In this document: piece after piece, positions 27,285-45,254 of the stretch
Position numbering within the stretch: position 1 is the stretch's first letter
How the letters are laid out: each line of letters starts with the position of its first letter
Source: Pseudomonas indica NBRC 103045
Lineage (GTDB): Bacteria; Pseudomonadota; Gammaproteobacteria; Pseudomonadales; Pseudomonadaceae
DNA: 64,000 nt
Assembly (NCBI RefSeq): GCF_002091635.1
Contig: NZ_BDAC01000014.1
Coordinates: forward strand, 62,001 to 126,000
Reading direction: 5' to 3'
The notes under the pieces: generated by a model
Seen by the model: only the letters and a program-made list of their open reading frames with translations
Databases searched by the model: none
What the model was told of the DNA's origin: nothing
Position numbers and translations under genes: made by a program

Positions 27285-27689
27285 ATGGTTGAAAATAGCG
27301 AACTACGCAAAGCTGGCCTGAAAGTGACATTGCCGAGGGTCAAGATCCTGCAGATGCTTGACTCCGCCGATCAGCGTCACATGAGTGCCGAAGATGTCTA
27401 CAAGGCGCTGATGGAGGCTGGCGAGGATGTCGGTCTGGCCACGGTGTATCGCGTGCTGACCCAGTTCGAGGCCGCCGGCCTCGTCGTTCGCCACAACTTC
27501 GACGGTGGCCATGCGGTATTCGAGCTGGCTGACAGCGGTCACCACGATCACATGGTCTGCGTGGATACCGGTGAAGTCATCGAGTTCATGGACTCCGAGA
27601 TCGAGAAGCGCCAGAAGGAAATCGTCAGGGAGCACGGCTTCGAGCTGGTTGACCACAACTTGGTGCTCTACGTCCGCAAGAAAAAGTGA
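27285..27689 (+). CDS. fur: Ferric uptake regulator Fur
   Basis: This 134-aa iron-sensing repressor has a winged helix (about 1-83, VTLPRVKILQMLDS, VGLATVYRVLTQFEAAGLVV) and a metal/dimer domain with the HHDHMVCVDTGEVIEF histidine cluster. Only one Cys is present, so the structural CxxC zinc pairs of E. coli Fur are absent, as in P. aeruginosa Fur as I remember it. The ATG at 27285 gives the MVENSELRKAGLK start. Confidence 0.96.
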   Translation: MVENSELRKAGLKVTLPRVKILQMLDSADQRHMSAEDVYKALMEAGEDVGLATVYRVLTQFEAAGLVVRHNFDGGHAVFELADSGHHDHMVCVDTGEVIEFMDSEIEKRQKEIVREHGFELVDHNLVLYVRKKK

Positions 27690-27701
27690 TGTGTAACATG
27701 T

Positions 27702-27731
27702 AAAAAAGGCGACCTTCGGGTCGCCTTTTTT
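27702..27731. terminator. Bidirectional terminator, fur and recN
   Basis: AAAAAAGGCGACC pairs with GGTCGCCTTTTTT around a stabilising TTCG loop, between the convergent fur and recN genes. Confidence 0.92.
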
Positions 27732-27762
27732 CTTGCGGCTCACTTCAGGGCGAAGCGCTCGC

Positions 27763-29439
27763 TCAGGCGGCCTTGGCGGCTGTCACCATCTGGCGAGCGT
27801 GTGCCAGGGATTCCTCGGTGAGGTCGACGCCGCCAAGCATTCGGGCAATTTCCTCGACCCGCTGGGTGCCGTCCAGTTTGGCGACGGCGGTCCGGGTTTC
27901 CTCGCTGCCGCGCAGTTTGTGCACGAAGAGATGATGGTGCCCTTGTGCAGCCACTTGTGGCAGGTGTGTGACCGTCAGCACTTGGCCGCGTTCGCCCAGG
28001 CGGCGGAGCAATTGCCCGACAACCTCGGCGGTCGGGCCGCCGATTCCGACGTCCACTTCGTCGAAGACCAGCGTGGGAACCCGGGACGTTTGCGCCGTGA
28101 TCACCTGGATCGCCAGGCTGATGCGCGACAGTTCGCCACCCGAGGCCACTTTGGCCAATGGCTTCAAAGGCTGGCCGGGGTTGGCGCTGACCAGGAATTC
28201 CACCTGCTCCAGGCCGTAGGGCTGCGGCTCTTCGGCATTGCTGCTGCGCAGTTCGACACTGAAGCGGCCACCGGGCATGCCCAGGCGCTGCATTTCCTGT
28301 TGCACGGCACTGGCCAGTCGGCCGGCGGCTTCGTTCCGCAGAGCGCTGAGTTCGGCCGCCTTTTCTTGGTAATGACGGGCGTAAGCCGTCAGTTCTTCGG
28401 CGAGGCGTTCGACGGCCTCGTCATCGGCGTTGAGGTTTTCCAGCTCGTCGAGCAGTTGCTGTTGCAGCGCTCCGAGTTCGCCTGGCTGGATGCGGTGCTT
28501 GCGGGCGAGCGTATAGATGTTGTCGAGGCGTTCTTCCAGGTAACGCTGACGCTCCGGGTCCGCGTCGAAATGGTCGAGGAAACGGTTCAGTTCACCGACG
28601 GCCTCTTCGACCTGGATTTGCGCGCTGGCCAGCAGATTCACCGCCTCGCCGATGGCGCCCGGCTGGCTGTGGAAGGCATTCAGTCGATGCAGGCTGGCGG
28701 TCAGTGCCGACAACACATTGCCCGCATCGCTTTCGCTGCACAGGTCGAGCACCTGGCGGCAGGCGCTGAGCAATTGTTCGGAGTTGCTGAGGGCCTTGTG
28801 TTCTTGTTCCAGTTGCTCCAGCTCGTTGTCGCCCAGGGCGAGGTTTTCCAGTTCTTCCAGTTGGTAGCTGAGCAATTGCTGGCGGGCGCGCTGTTCGTCG
28901 CTGCTGTTGGAAATTCGCTCGAGTTCCTGGCGGGTCTGGCGCCAGCGCTGGGCGGCCAATTGCACCTGGCGGGCCAGTTCCTGGCTGCCGGCGTACTCGT
29001 CTAGCAGGCGGCGATGAGTTTCGGCTTTCAACAGAGATTGGTGTTCGTGCTGGCTGTGGATATCGATCAGCAGTTCGCCTAGCGTCTTCAGGTCGCCCTG
29101 GGGGCAGGGCGATCCATTGATATAGGCGCGGGAGCGACCTTCAGCCGTGATGACCCGGCGCAGGATGCACGGGCCCTCGCTGTCCAGGTCGCGCTCGGCG
29201 AGCCAGGCGCGGGCTTCCGGGATGTCGCCGAGATCGAAGCTGGCGAGGATGTCGGCCTTGTCCGCACCGGGGCGGACCACACCGCTGTCGGCGCGGTCGC
29301 CGAGGGTCAGGCCGAGGGCGTCCAGCATGATGGATTTGCCCGCACCGGTTTCCCCGGTGATGACGCTCATGCCCCGATCCAGCTCGAGATCGAGGTGTTC
29401 GACGATGGCGTAGTTATGGACGGACAGGTGCACCAGCAT
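27763..29439 (-). CDS. recN: DNA repair protein RecN
   Basis: This 558-aa SMC-like ATPase acts in recombinational repair of double-strand breaks. Walker A is GETGAGKSIMLDALGL (about 29-44); the central coiled coil is at about 155-370. The C-terminal signature is KVASGGELSRISLAI, then LVFDEVDVGIGG (Walker B). The ATG at 29439 gives the standard MLVHLSVHNYAIVE start. Usual length. It diverges from grpE. Confidence 0.96.
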   Translation of the reverse strand: MLVHLSVHNYAIVEHLDLELDRGMSVITGETGAGKSIMLDALGLTLGDRADSGVVRPGADKADILASFDLGDIPEARAWLAERDLDSEGPCILRRVITAEGRSRAYINGSPCPQGDLKTLGELLIDIHSQHEHQSLLKAETHRRLLDEYAGSQELARQVQLAAQRWRQTRQELERISNSSDEQRARQQLLSYQLEELENLALGDNELEQLEQEHKALSNSEQLLSACRQVLDLCSESDAGNVLSALTASLHRLNAFHSQPGAIGEAVNLLASAQIQVEEAVGELNRFLDHFDADPERQRYLEERLDNIYTLARKHRIQPGELGALQQQLLDELENLNADDEAVERLAEELTAYARHYQEKAAELSALRNEAAGRLASAVQQEMQRLGMPGGRFSVELRSSNAEEPQPYGLEQVEFLVSANPGQPLKPLAKVASGGELSRISLAIQVITAQTSRVPTLVFDEVDVGIGGPTAEVVGQLLRRLGERGQVLTVTHLPQVAAQGHHHLFVHKLRGSEETRTAVAKLDGTQRVEEIARMLGGVDLTEESLAHARQMVTAAKAA

Positions 29440-29513
29440 GGCTAGACTCCCGGCAAATGTGATGGCTGTGTATTTGTACAGTATTTTGTTTCGCCCTGAC
29501 AATCCTCCTTCCC

Positions 29514-29541
29514 CTTGAAGCGCCGGATTGCGTCCCCATAT
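29514..29541 (+). promoter_or_regulatory. Sigma-32 (RpoH) promoter of grpE
   Basis: CTTGAAG, a 13-bp spacer and CCCCATAT match the heat-shock consensus, 53 bp upstream of the grpE ATG. Confidence 0.85.
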
Positions 29542-29594
29542 AGGGCGGCAGAAGCGCGGGCCAGGCCCGTGAATGTTTTCGAGAGGAGGAACGC

Positions 29595-30164
29595 ATGGCT
29601 GACGAACAGAACCTGGATAACCAGACCCCTGAAGAAAACCTGGCTGCGGAGGCGGAGGCCGGTAACGATCTCAGCGCGCGCGTCCAGTCCCTGGAAGAGC
29701 AGTTGGCTGCCGCCCAGGACCAGGCTCTGCGCGTCGCGGCCGAGGTGCAGAACGTCCGTCGCCGTGCCGAGCAGGATGTCGAAAAGGCACACAAATTCGC
29801 GCTGGAGCGGTTCGCCGGGGATCTGTTGCCGGTCGTGGATAGCCTGGAGCGCGGCTTGGAGCTGTCCAGCCCGGACGACGAGTCGATCCGGCCGATGCGC
29901 GAGGGCATGGAACTGACCCTGAAGATGTTCCACGACACGCTCAAGCGCTACCAGGTCGAGCCCGTGGACCCTCATGGCGCCCCCTTCAATCCGGAACATC
30001 ACCAGGCGATGGCCATGGAAGAAAGCACCCATGTCGAACCGGGCAGCGTGCTGAAGGTATTCCAGAAGGGCTACCTGCTGAATGGCCGTCTGTTGCGTCC
30101 GGCCATGGTGGTAGTCAGCAAGGCGCCGGCGGCGACTCCGCCTTCGATCGACGAGAAGGCTTGA
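29595..30164 (+). CDS. grpE: Nucleotide exchange factor GrpE
   Basis: This 189-aa DnaK cochaperone releases ADP. It has an acidic N-terminal tail, a long coiled coil (about 35-80, [36 protein letters not shown]) and the beta domain with [19 protein letters not shown] and [22 protein letters not shown] precedes the ATG. Controlled by the sigma-32 promoter at 29514-29541. Confidence 0.97.
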   Translation: MADEQNLDNQTPEENLAAEAEAGNDLSARVQSLEEQLAAAQDQALRVAAEVQNVRRRAEQDVEKAHKFALERFAGDLLPVVDSLERGLELSSPDDESIRPMREGMELTLKMFHDTLKRYQVEPVDPHGAPFNPEHHQAMAMEESTHVEPGSVLKVFQKGYLLNGRLLRPAMVVVSKAPAATPPSIDEKA

Positions 30165-30187
30165 AATTCGTCGCTTGGCCCCCATCT
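30160..30187 (+). promoter_or_regulatory. Sigma-32 (RpoH) promoter of dnaK
   Basis: CTTGAAA, a 13-bp spacer and CCCCATCT. The -35 element spans the grpE stop codon (TGA 30162-30164). It gives dnaK its own heat-shock start besides readthrough from grpE. Confidence 0.85.
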
Positions 30188-30262
30188 GTTGTGCCAAGCA
30201 AGTCATTTCGGCGTAACCGGTGAAGCGGGACGCCAGCAAATCCAAGTTTCGGGAGAGTGAAC

Positions 30263-32176
<1,914 letters not shown>

Positions 32177-32236
32177 GCTGTCGGCTTGCTTCCGCTCCAG
32201 CCTGCTGCGGAGTGTCTGCGGCAGGCATCATGTACT

Positions 32237-32258
32237 GCGCGGGAGCTTGCTCCCGCGC
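32237..32258. repeat. REP-like hairpin between dnaK and dnaJ
   Basis: GCGCGGGAGC/GCTCCCGCGC with a TT loop forms a near-perfect inverted repeat of the kind scattered through Pseudomonas intergenic regions. Lack of a T-tract argues against full termination; it may stabilise the dnaK mRNA end. Confidence 0.6.
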
Positions 32259-32298
32259 CGGCGTGTCTGGAGGTATGAATTGAAGGTGCAGGAAATCT

Positions 32299-33429
32299 AT
32301 GGCCAAGCGTGATTATTACGAAGTGCTGGGCGTCGAGCGCGGAGCCAGCGAGGCGGAGCTGAAAAAGGCCTATCGCCGTCTGGCGATGAAGCACCATCCT
32401 GACCGCAACCCGGGCGACAAGGCATCCGAAGACAAATTCAAGGAGGCCAACGAGGCCTACGAAGTACTGTCCGATGCCAATAAGCGCGCCGCCTACGATC
32501 AGTATGGCCATGCCGGCGTGGACCCGAGCATGGGCGGTGGTGCGGCGGGTGCCGGGTTCGGCGGGGCGAATTTCTCCGATATCTTCGGCGATGTCTTCAG
32601 CGATTTCTTCGGCGGCGGCCGTGGTGGTGCGCGAGGCGGTGCCCAGCGGGGCAGCGACCTGCGTTACACCCTCGAGCTGGACCTGGAAGAAGCCGTGCGC
32701 GGCACCACGGTGACCATCCGTGTGCCTACCCTGGTCAACTGCAAGACCTGCGATGGCTCCGGCGCCAAGAAGGGTACTACTCCGGTCACTTGTACCACCT
32801 GTGGCGGTATCGGTCAGGTCCGCATGCAGCAGGGGTTCTTCTCGGTGCAGCAGACCTGTCCGCGCTGCCATGGCACGGGCAAGATGATTTCCGACCCTTG
32901 CGGCACCTGCCATGGCCAGGGGCGGGTGGAAGAGCACAAGACGCTGTCGGTCAAGGTGCCGGCGGGCGTCGATACCGGCGATCGCATCCGTCTCTCCGGA
33001 GAGGGCGAGGCGGGCGTCATGGGTGGTCCGCCGGGTGATCTCTATGTGGTGGTCAGTGTGCGCGAGCACCCGATCTTCCAGCGCGATGGCAAGCATCTCT
33101 ACTGCGAAGTGCCGATCAGCTTCGCTGACGCGGCATTAGGCGGGGAGCTCGAGGTCCCGACGCTGGATGGACGGGTCAAGCTGAAGATTCCGGAAGGCAC
33201 CCAGACCGGCAAACTGTTCCGCTTGCGCGGCAAGGGGGTGGCGCCGGTACGCGGTGGCGGTGCCGGCGACTTGATGTGCCGGGTCGTGGTGGAAACGCCG
33301 GTCAACCTGGACAAGCGCCAGCGTGATCTGCTCGAAGAGTTCCGCAAAAGCCTGCAGAACGACAGCTCCCACTCGCCGAAGGCCAGTGGCTGGTTCGAAG
33401 GCATGAAGCGCTTTTTCGGCGATCTGTAA
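32299..33429 (+). CDS. dnaJ: Chaperone DnaJ (Hsp40)
   Basis: This 376-aa class I J-protein has a J domain with HPD in [11 protein letters not shown], a Gly/Phe-rich linker (about 75-115), four zinc-binding CxxCxGxG motifs ([32 protein letters not shown]) and C-terminal substrate-binding domains. Stimulates DnaK ATPase. It follows dnaK by 122 bp. Confidence 0.97.
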   Translation: MAKRDYYEVLGVERGASEAELKKAYRRLAMKHHPDRNPGDKASEDKFKEANEAYEVLSDANKRAAYDQYGHAGVDPSMGGGAAGAGFGGANFSDIFGDVFSDFFGGGRGGARGGAQRGSDLRYTLELDLEEAVRGTTVTIRVPTLVNCKTCDGSGAKKGTTPVTCTTCGGIGQVRMQQGFFSVQQTCPRCHGTGKMISDPCGTCHGQGRVEEHKTLSVKVPAGVDTGDRIRLSGEGEAGVMGGPPGDLYVVVSVREHPIFQRDGKHLYCEVPISFADAALGGELEVPTLDGRVKLKIPEGTQTGKLFRLRGKGVAPVRGGGAGDLMCRVVVETPVNLDKRQRDLLEEFRKSLQNDSSHSPKASGWFEGMKRFFGDL

Positions 33430-33433
33430 ATGA

Positions 33434-34297
<864 letters not shown>

Positions 34298-34346
34298 CGG
34301 GCAGGCCGGAAGATGCCCTTGTGTTGAAAAACGGACGAAAGGCCCG

Positions 34347-34375
34347 GTGCAACCCATGGATTCGCTGGGCTTTTT
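34347..34375 (+). terminator. Imperfect terminator after dapB
   Basis: Purine-rich GGCCCGG and CTGGGCTTTTT form an imperfect stem ending in five T residues about 50 bp past dapB. The stem is weak. Confidence 0.35.
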
Positions 34376-34454
34376 GCCTAGACCGGGGCTGCCTTTTGCT
34401 GTAACCTACAGCTTTAGTGTGTCCACTAAAAGCACGCAGACAATTCGAAAACAA

Positions 34455-34493
34455 GCGGGATGATGTGTTCACACGTCATTCCGCTTTTTTACA
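34455..34493 (+). terminator. Terminator-like hairpin in carA leader
   Basis: AAGCGGGATGATGTG pairs (with G-T wobbles) with CACACGTCATTCCGCTT and is followed by T residues, about 45 bp before the carA start. It could end dapB transcripts or act as an attenuator for carAB. Which applies depends on where the carA transcript starts. Confidence 0.55.
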
Positions 34494-34535
34494 ACCTGCG
34501 TTTGCGTGAAACGGCTTGATTTACGGGAGGTCTTC

Positions 34536-35672
34536 TTGACTAAGCCAGCCATACTCGCCCTTGCCGATGGCAGCATCTTTCGCGGCGAATCCATCGGCGC
34601 CGACGGTCAGACCGTCGGTGAGGTGGTGTTCAACACCGCCATGACCGGCTATCAGGAAATCCTCACCGATCCTTCCTATGCCCAGCAGATCGTGACCCTG
34701 ACTTACCCGCACATCGGCAACACCGGCACCACGCCGGAAGATGCCGAGGCCAACCGCGTCTGGGCTGCCGGCCTAGTCATTCGTGACCTGCCGCTGCTGG
34801 CCAGCAACTGGCGTAACAAGCAGTCTCTTCCCGAGTACCTGAAAGAGAACGGTACCGTAGCCATTGCCGGTATCGATACCCGTCGCCTGACCCGTATCCT
34901 GCGCGAGAAGGGCTCGCAGAATGGCTGCATTCTCGCCGGCGAAGACGCCACCGAGGAAAAGGCCCTGGAACTGGCCCGCAGCTTCCCCGGCCTGAAGGGC
35001 ATGGACCTCGCCAAGGAAGTGAGCTGCCGTGAGCGCTACGAGTGGCGCTCCAGCGTCTGGAACCTGGCCACCGACAGCCATCCCGAAATCCCCGCGGAGC
35101 AGCTTCCCTACCATGTCGTTGCTTATGACTATGGCGTCAAGCTGAACATCCTGCGCATGCTGGTCGCCCGTGGTTGCCGCCTGACCGTGGTTCCCGCGCA
35201 GACCCCGGCCAGCGAGGTGCTGGCCCTGAATCCGGACGGCGTCTTCCTGTCCAACGGCCCGGGCGATCCCGAGCCTTGCGATTACGCAATCAAGGCCATC
35301 CAGGACATCCTGGAAACCGACATTCCCGTATTCGGTATCTGCCTGGGCCACCAGCTGCTCGCCCTGGCTTCCGGCGCCAAGACGGTGAAGATGGGCCATG
35401 GTCACCATGGTGCCAACCACCCGGTGCAGGACCTCGATACCGGTGTGGTGATGATCACCAGTCAGAACCACGGTTTCGCCGTGGACGAGTCGACCCTGCC
35501 GGGCAACGTTCGCGCCATCCACAAGTCGCTGTTCGACGGCACTCTGCAAGGCATCGAGCGTACCGACAAGGTGGCCTTCAGCTTCCAGGGCCACCCCGAA
35601 GCCAGCCCCGGCCCGCATGACGTGGCCCCGCTGTTCGATCGCTTCATCGAAGCCATGGCCAAGCGCCGCTAA
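34536..35672 (+). CDS. carA: Carbamoyl-phosphate synthase small subunit
   Basis: This 378-aa glutaminase subunit supplies ammonia for carbamoyl phosphate in arginine and pyrimidine synthesis. The class I amidotransferase domain has nucleophile Cys269 in [12 protein letters not shown] and the C-terminal [10 protein letters not shown]. The start is TTG at 34536, preceded by GGGAGG at 34525-34530. No ATG is available, and the resulting [13 protein letters not shown] is the expected N-terminus. A GTG at 34506 would add ten unconserved residues. Confidence 0.95.
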   Translation: MTKPAILALADGSIFRGESIGADGQTVGEVVFNTAMTGYQEILTDPSYAQQIVTLTYPHIGNTGTTPEDAEANRVWAAGLVIRDLPLLASNWRNKQSLPEYLKENGTVAIAGIDTRRLTRILREKGSQNGCILAGEDATEEKALELARSFPGLKGMDLAKEVSCRERYEWRSSVWNLATDSHPEIPAEQLPYHVVAYDYGVKLNILRMLVARGCRLTVVPAQTPASEVLALNPDGVFLSNGPGDPEPCDYAIKAIQDILETDIPVFGICLGHQLLALASGAKTVKMGHGHHGANHPVQDLDTGVVMITSQNHGFAVDESTLPGNVRAIHKSLFDGTLQGIERTDKVAFSFQGHPEASPGPHDVAPLFDRFIEAMAKRR

Positions 35673-35707
35673 GCCTGCCGACTGACCCAAGGATTCGAGT
35701 AAGACAC

Positions 35708-38925
<3,218 letters not shown>

Positions 38926-38929
<4 letters not shown>

Positions 38930-39399
38930 GTAAATTCCCCATGACTGTCCAGGGCGCTCGTGCCCTGGAAGAAGAACTGAAAGTCCTGAAGGCCGAGCGG
39001 CCGAAGATCAGCCAGGCCATCGCCGAGGCGCGAGAGCTGGGCGATCTCAAGGAAAACGCCGAATACCATGCTGCCCGTGAGCAGCAGGGGTTGGCCGAGG
39101 CACGTATCCGCGATATCGAGGCCAAGTTGTCGAATGCTCATATCATCGATGTGACCAGCATTCCGCACACCGGCAAGGTTATCTTCGGCACTACCGTCGA
39201 TATCGCCAACTGCGAAACCGACGAGACGGTGACCTACCAGATCGTCGGTGACGACGAGGCGGACATCAAGGCCGGCAAGTTGTCGGTCAGTTCACCCATC
39301 GCCCGCGCCTTGGTCGGCAAGGAAGAGGGTGACGTGGTCACGGTGAAGACGCCGAGCGGTGTGGTCGAGTACGAGATTGTCGAAGTCCGCCATCTTTAA
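38926..39399 (+). CDS. greA: Transcription elongation factor GreA
   Basis: This 157-aa factor enters the RNA polymerase secondary channel to trigger cleavage of backtracked RNA. The N-terminal coiled coil with tip acidic residues is in [20 protein letters not shown] (about 34-53); the C-terminal FKBP-like domain has [19 protein letters not shown] overlap with carB. Confidence 0.96.
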
Positions 39400-39811
39400 G
39401 CGCCCCTCGCGAGCAGGCAGCATCAGTTGGCAGCTGGCCCAGACGTTCTGGGTCGGCGGTCTCTGGCTGCTGCATTTCGTGGTGTTGCCTGCGTTGGGCA
39501 AGGTCGGTCTGGCGCCGCTGTTGATCGAGGATGTCGCCTCGGCACTCAGTCCGCTGATGGTGGGATTCGCGGCATTCTGCGCAATGCTCCAGGCGCTGGT
39601 GCTGATTCAGGCGGAGCGACTCTCGTCGCTCTGGCGGGACATGCGCGGGCAACTGCTGTTGACCGTCATACTGATGGCGATCGTCTATTTCGGCGTGCGC
39701 GAAGGGCAATCGACTGCGACTTTCTGGCTGACCTTCAATTATCTGGTGCTCGCATTCTGCGGCCTGATGCTGGTTCTGCAGCCGGTTCCCGGGCAGGACG
39801 GCGGTCGCTGA
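39377..39811 (+). CDS. DUF4149-type inner-membrane protein
   Basis: This small membrane protein of about 144 aa has four hydrophobic helices ([67 protein letters not shown]). It resembles DUF4149/TMEM205-like proteins. No ATG is available; a TTG at 39377 inside the end of greA gives [14 protein letters not shown], while a GTG at 39359 is the alternative. Function unknown. The location after greA is the same as a conserved Pseudomonas hypothetical gene. Confidence 0.78.
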   Translation: MSKSAIFKRPSRAGSISWQLAQTFWVGGLWLLHFVVLPALGKVGLAPLLIEDVASALSPLMVGFAAFCAMLQALVLIQAERLSSLWRDMRGQLLLTVILMAIVYFGVREGQSTATFWLTFNYLVLAFCGLMLVLQPVPGQDGGR

Positions 39812-39847
39812 ACCAGCCCGGCGGAGCCGAGCTGGCGGCAAAGCGAA

Positions 39848-40162
39848 TCAGATGCCGGCGTAGCGGTGAATGTTGGACAAGTTGCGATTCGGCTTAGGAT
39901 TCTTGCGATAGACCAGCGCCATCTTGCCGATGACCTGGACCAGTTCGCAGCTGCCGGCTTCGCACAGTTCGTCGATGAGCGCCCGGCGATCCTCGCGCTC
40001 GGTCAGCCGGAACTGCACCTTGATCAGTTCGTGATCGTTCAGCGCCCGGTCGAGTTCGGCCAGTACGCCCTCGGTCAAACCGTTTTCGGCCACGATCAAT
40101 ACCGGTTTCAGGTGGTGGCCGATAGATTTGAATTGTTTCTTCTGCTCTTGAGTGAGCGCCAT
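39848..40162 (-). CDS. yhbY: CRM-domain RNA-binding protein YhbY
   Basis: This 104-aa protein is a single CRM domain with LKPVLIVAENGLTEGVLAEL and LIKVQFRLTEREDRR, including the GxxG-type RNA loop region. E. coli YhbY associates with pre-50S ribosomes. Diverges from rlmE. Standard length. Confidence 0.94.
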   Translation of the reverse strand: MALTQEQKKQFKSIGHHLKPVLIVAENGLTEGVLAELDRALNDHELIKVQFRLTEREDRRALIDELCEAGSCELVQVIGKMALVYRKNPKPNRNLSNIHRYAGI

Positions 40163-40248
40163 AATCTGACCCCTGCGTCTGATCGTATGAAAAAGCGGCG
40201 TAGTTTACCCGAGCGATCCGGGAGCGCCCAGCCAAACACGAGGTAACC

Positions 40249-40872
40249 GTGGCCCGTTCCAAGACTAGCCAGCGCTGGCTGAAAGAACACTTCGACGACC
40301 CCTACGTCAAAATGGCGCAAAAGGACGGCTACCGTTCGCGTGCCAGCTACAAACTGCTGGAAATCCAGGAGAAGGACCGGATTCTGCGTCCCGGCATGAC
40401 CGTGGTCGATCTGGGGGCTGCTCCGGGCGGTTGGTCCCAGGTAACCAGCCGGGTGATCGGGGATCGCGGGCGGTTGATCGCTTCGGACATCCTGGAGATG
40501 GACAGCATTCCGGATGTCACCTTCATCCAGGGCGATTTCACCGAGGATGCAGTCTTTGCGCGCATCCTGGAAGCCATCGGGGATGGCCCGGTGGACCTTG
40601 TGATTTCCGATATGGCCCCCAATATGAGTGGTGTAAGGGCTGCTGATCAGCCGAGAGCCATGTACCTGTGCGAACTCGCGCTGGACCTGGCTGGCCGGGT
40701 CTTGCGTCCTGGCGGTGATTTTCTGATCAAGATTTTCCAGGGAGAGGGTTTCGACCTTTATCACAAGCAGGTTCGCGAGATGTTCGAGAAGGTGCAGATG
40801 CGCAAACCGCTGTCGTCGCGTGACCGCTCCAGGGAGCAGTATCTTCTGGCTCGAGGTTATCGCGGCGCGTGA
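40249..40872 (+). CDS. rlmE: 23S rRNA Um2552 methyltransferase RlmE (FtsJ/RrmJ)
   Basis: This 207-aa SAM-dependent 2'-O-methyltransferase modifies U2552 of 23S rRNA. The SAM-binding loop is [13 protein letters not shown] (about 52-64); the K-D-K-E catalytic set includes Lys in [11 protein letters not shown], Asp in [12 protein letters not shown], and Lys in [13 protein letters not shown] start at 40249 with AGG upstream; the N-terminus [20 protein letters not shown] is standard. Confidence 0.96.
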   Translation: MARSKTSQRWLKEHFDDPYVKMAQKDGYRSRASYKLLEIQEKDRILRPGMTVVDLGAAPGGWSQVTSRVIGDRGRLIASDILEMDSIPDVTFIQGDFTEDAVFARILEAIGDGPVDLVISDMAPNMSGVRAADQPRAMYLCELALDLAGRVLRPGGDFLIKIFQGEGFDLYHKQVREMFEKVQMRKPLSSRDRSREQYLLARGYRGA

Positions 40873-41050
40873 GTGCAACGGATAGTGGCTACCTTCGGTC
40901 TGAATAATAGAGCCGTTATATCGAAGGGTTCATAAAGGGTTACAGACGATGCCTGCCGGCGATGCAGGATGTGTAGTAAGTTAGGCTGGTTGATGAACCA
41001 GTCGTCATGCGGGGGCGGTTACGGGCCGGCCTGCTTCAGAGGGTAGCTAA

Positions 41051-42973
<1,923 letters not shown>

Positions 42974-42982
42974 GGTTTCGCA

Positions 42983-43834
42983 ATGACATCTGCGCTGTAC
43001 CCGACCCGGTTGCCCTGCGGCAACCGGGTTCTTGATTTATCCCGTCCACAAGTGATGGGTATTCTCAACGTTACCCCCGATTCTTTTTCCGATGGCGGTC
43101 GTTTCGATCGACGCGACGCCGCATTGCGTCATGCCGAGGCGATGGTCAAGGCTGGCGCGGCGCTGGTGGATGTCGGCGGGGAGTCCACGCGTCCCGGGGC
43201 GCGTCCGGTGTCGCCTGTCGAGGAGTTGGAACGTGTCGCTCCGGTCGTCGAAGCCATCGCAACCGAGCTGGATGTCATCATCTCCGTGGATACCTCGACT
43301 CCCGCGGTAATGCGCGAGTGCGCGCGATTGGGCGCCGGGTTGATCAATGATGTGCGCTCTCTGCGTCGCGAGGGTGCCCTGGACGCTGCGGCCGCTACCG
43401 GGTTGCCGGTCTGTCTGATGCATATGCGAGGCGAGCCGGGCAACATGCAGGAAAATCCTCAATACGAGGATATTGCCAAAGAGGTTGCGGCCTTTTTGCG
43501 CGAGAGAATCGAAGCCTGCGCTGCGGCAGGGATTTCCAGCGAGAGAGTGATCCTGGATCCGGGGTTCGGGTTCGCCAAGAATCTTTCCCACAATCTTTGC
43601 CTGTTCAAGCGCATGCAGGTTTTACATGAACTGGGGCGCCCCCTATTGGTAGGGGTTTCCCGCAAGAGCATGATCGGACAGGTTCTCGGCAAGGACGTAG
43701 GTGAACGTCTTTATGGCAGCCTGGCCCTCGCCGCCCTGGCGGTGGCGAAAGGGGCTCGTATCCTGCGCGTTCATGATGTGGCCGAAACGGTTGATGTGGT
43801 GAGCATGATCGCTGCGGTGGAAGCGGCGGAATAA
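42983..43834 (+). CDS. folP: Dihydropteroate synthase
   Basis: This 283-aa TIM-barrel enzyme condenses p-aminobenzoate with dihydropterin pyrophosphate; it is the target of sulfonamides. Pterin-binding motifs are [15 protein letters not shown] (about 24-38) and [10 protein letters not shown] (about 64-73), plus [11 protein letters not shown] and [10 protein letters not shown]. It lies 9 bp after ftsH and 17 bp before glmM. Confidence 0.97.
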   Translation: MTSALYPTRLPCGNRVLDLSRPQVMGILNVTPDSFSDGGRFDRRDAALRHAEAMVKAGAALVDVGGESTRPGARPVSPVEELERVAPVVEAIATELDVIISVDTSTPAVMRECARLGAGLINDVRSLRREGALDAAAATGLPVCLMHMRGEPGNMQENPQYEDIAKEVAAFLRERIEACAAAGISSERVILDPGFGFAKNLSHNLCLFKRMQVLHELGRPLLVGVSRKSMIGQVLGKDVGERLYGSLALAALAVAKGARILRVHDVAETVDVVSMIAAVEAAE

Positions 43835-43851
43835 CAAAGAGGGACCCTCGT

Positions 43852-45189
43852 ATGGGCAGAAAATATTTTGGCACCGATGGTATTCGAGGCCATGTCGGCC
43901 AGTTCCCGATCACACCGGATTTCATGCTGAAGCTGGGCTGGGCGGCGGGCATGGCTTTCCGCAAGCAAGGCCGCTGCCGCATTCTGATTGGCAAGGACAC
44001 GCGAATTTCCGGGTATATGTTCGAGTCGGCGCTCGAGGCCGGTCTGTCCGCTGCCGGGGCGGATGTGATGCTGCTAGGGCCCATGCCGACACCGGCTATC
44101 GCCTACCTGACCCGGACCTTCCATGCCGAAGCGGGCATCGTCATCAGTGCCTCGCATAATCCGCACCATGATAATGGCATCAAGTTCTTCTCTGGTCAGG
44201 GCACCAAGCTGCCGGACGAAGTCGAGTCGATGATCGAGGCGTTGCTGGACCAGCCGATGACTGTCGTCGAGTCGGCTCAGCTCGGTAAGGTATCGCGCAT
44301 CAATGACGCTGCCGGCCGTTATATCGAGTTCTGCAAGAGCAGCGTGCCAAGCAGCACCGATTTCGCTGGGCTGAAACTGGTCATCGACTGCGCTCATGGT
44401 GCCACCTATAAAGTCGCCCCCAGTGTGTTCCGCGAGCTTGGGGCTCATGTTTCTGTGCTTTCGGCACAGCCCAACGGGCTCAACATCAACGATCAATGCG
44501 GCTCCACCCATATGGAGACGTTGCAGGCTGAAGTGGTGGCTCAGCAGGCGGATCTCGGTATCGCTTTCGATGGCGACGGGGATCGCGTTCTGATGGTCGA
44601 TCATACCGGTGGGGTGGTGGATGGTGACGAGCTTCTGTACCTGATCGCGCGCGACCTGATGGAACGAGGCAAGCTCCAGGGCGGTGTGGTGGGAACCCTG
44701 ATGAGCAACCTGGGGCTCGAGCTGGCGCTGGAGGAGCTGAATATACCCTTCGTCCGCGCCAAGGTGGGTGATCGCTACGTGATGGCTGAGTTGCTCGCTC
44801 GAAACTGGCAGTTGGGAGGGGAGAATTCGGGGCACCTGGTCTGCTGCCAGCACACGACTACGGGAGACGCCATCATTGCGGCGCTGCAGGTGCTCCTGGC
44901 ACTCAGGCGCCGGGGGCAGACGCTCGCCGAGGCGCGTCAGGGTTTGCGTAAGTGCCCGCAAGTGCTGGTCAATGTGCGCTTTGGTGGGGGAGAGGACCCG
45001 GTCGAACATCCGGCTGTTCAGGAGGCCTGCGCGCGAGTGACCGAGCGAATGGCGGGTCGGGGGCGGGTGCTGTTGCGCAAGTCCGGGACGGAGCCGTTGG
45101 TGCGGGTCATGGTTGAGGGTGATGACGAGACGCAGGTCCGGGGATATGCCGATGAGTTGGCGAAACTCGTTTCTTCGGTATGTGCTTGA
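43852..45189 (+). CDS. glmM: Phosphoglucosamine mutase
   Basis: This 445-aa enzyme interconverts glucosamine-6-P and glucosamine-1-P for UDP-GlcNAc, peptidoglycan and LPS. The phosphoserine Ser101 lies in [14 protein letters not shown], the metal loop is DGDGDR, the sugar-binding GENSGH motif is in the third domain, and the phosphate-binding [12 protein letters not shown] at the C-terminus. Standard length. Confidence 0.97.
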   Translation: MGRKYFGTDGIRGHVGQFPITPDFMLKLGWAAGMAFRKQGRCRILIGKDTRISGYMFESALEAGLSAAGADVMLLGPMPTPAIAYLTRTFHAEAGIVISASHNPHHDNGIKFFSGQGTKLPDEVESMIEALLDQPMTVVESAQLGKVSRINDAAGRYIEFCKSSVPSSTDFAGLKLVIDCAHGATYKVAPSVFRELGAHVSVLSAQPNGLNINDQCGSTHMETLQAEVVAQQADLGIAFDGDGDRVLMVDHTGGVVDGDELLYLIARDLMERGKLQGGVVGTLMSNLGLELALEELNIPFVRAKVGDRYVMAELLARNWQLGGENSGHLVCCQHTTTGDAIIAALQVLLALRRRGQTLAEARQGLRKCPQVLVNVRFGGGEDPVEHPAVQEACARVTERMAGRGRVLLRKSGTEPLVRVMVEGDDETQVRGYADELAKLVSSVCA

Positions 45190-45254
45190 TTTGGCTTGCT
45201 AGTTGTATTGCTCTTGGGTAACATCTGCGCCCACTTTGATCGACGAGGTACAGC

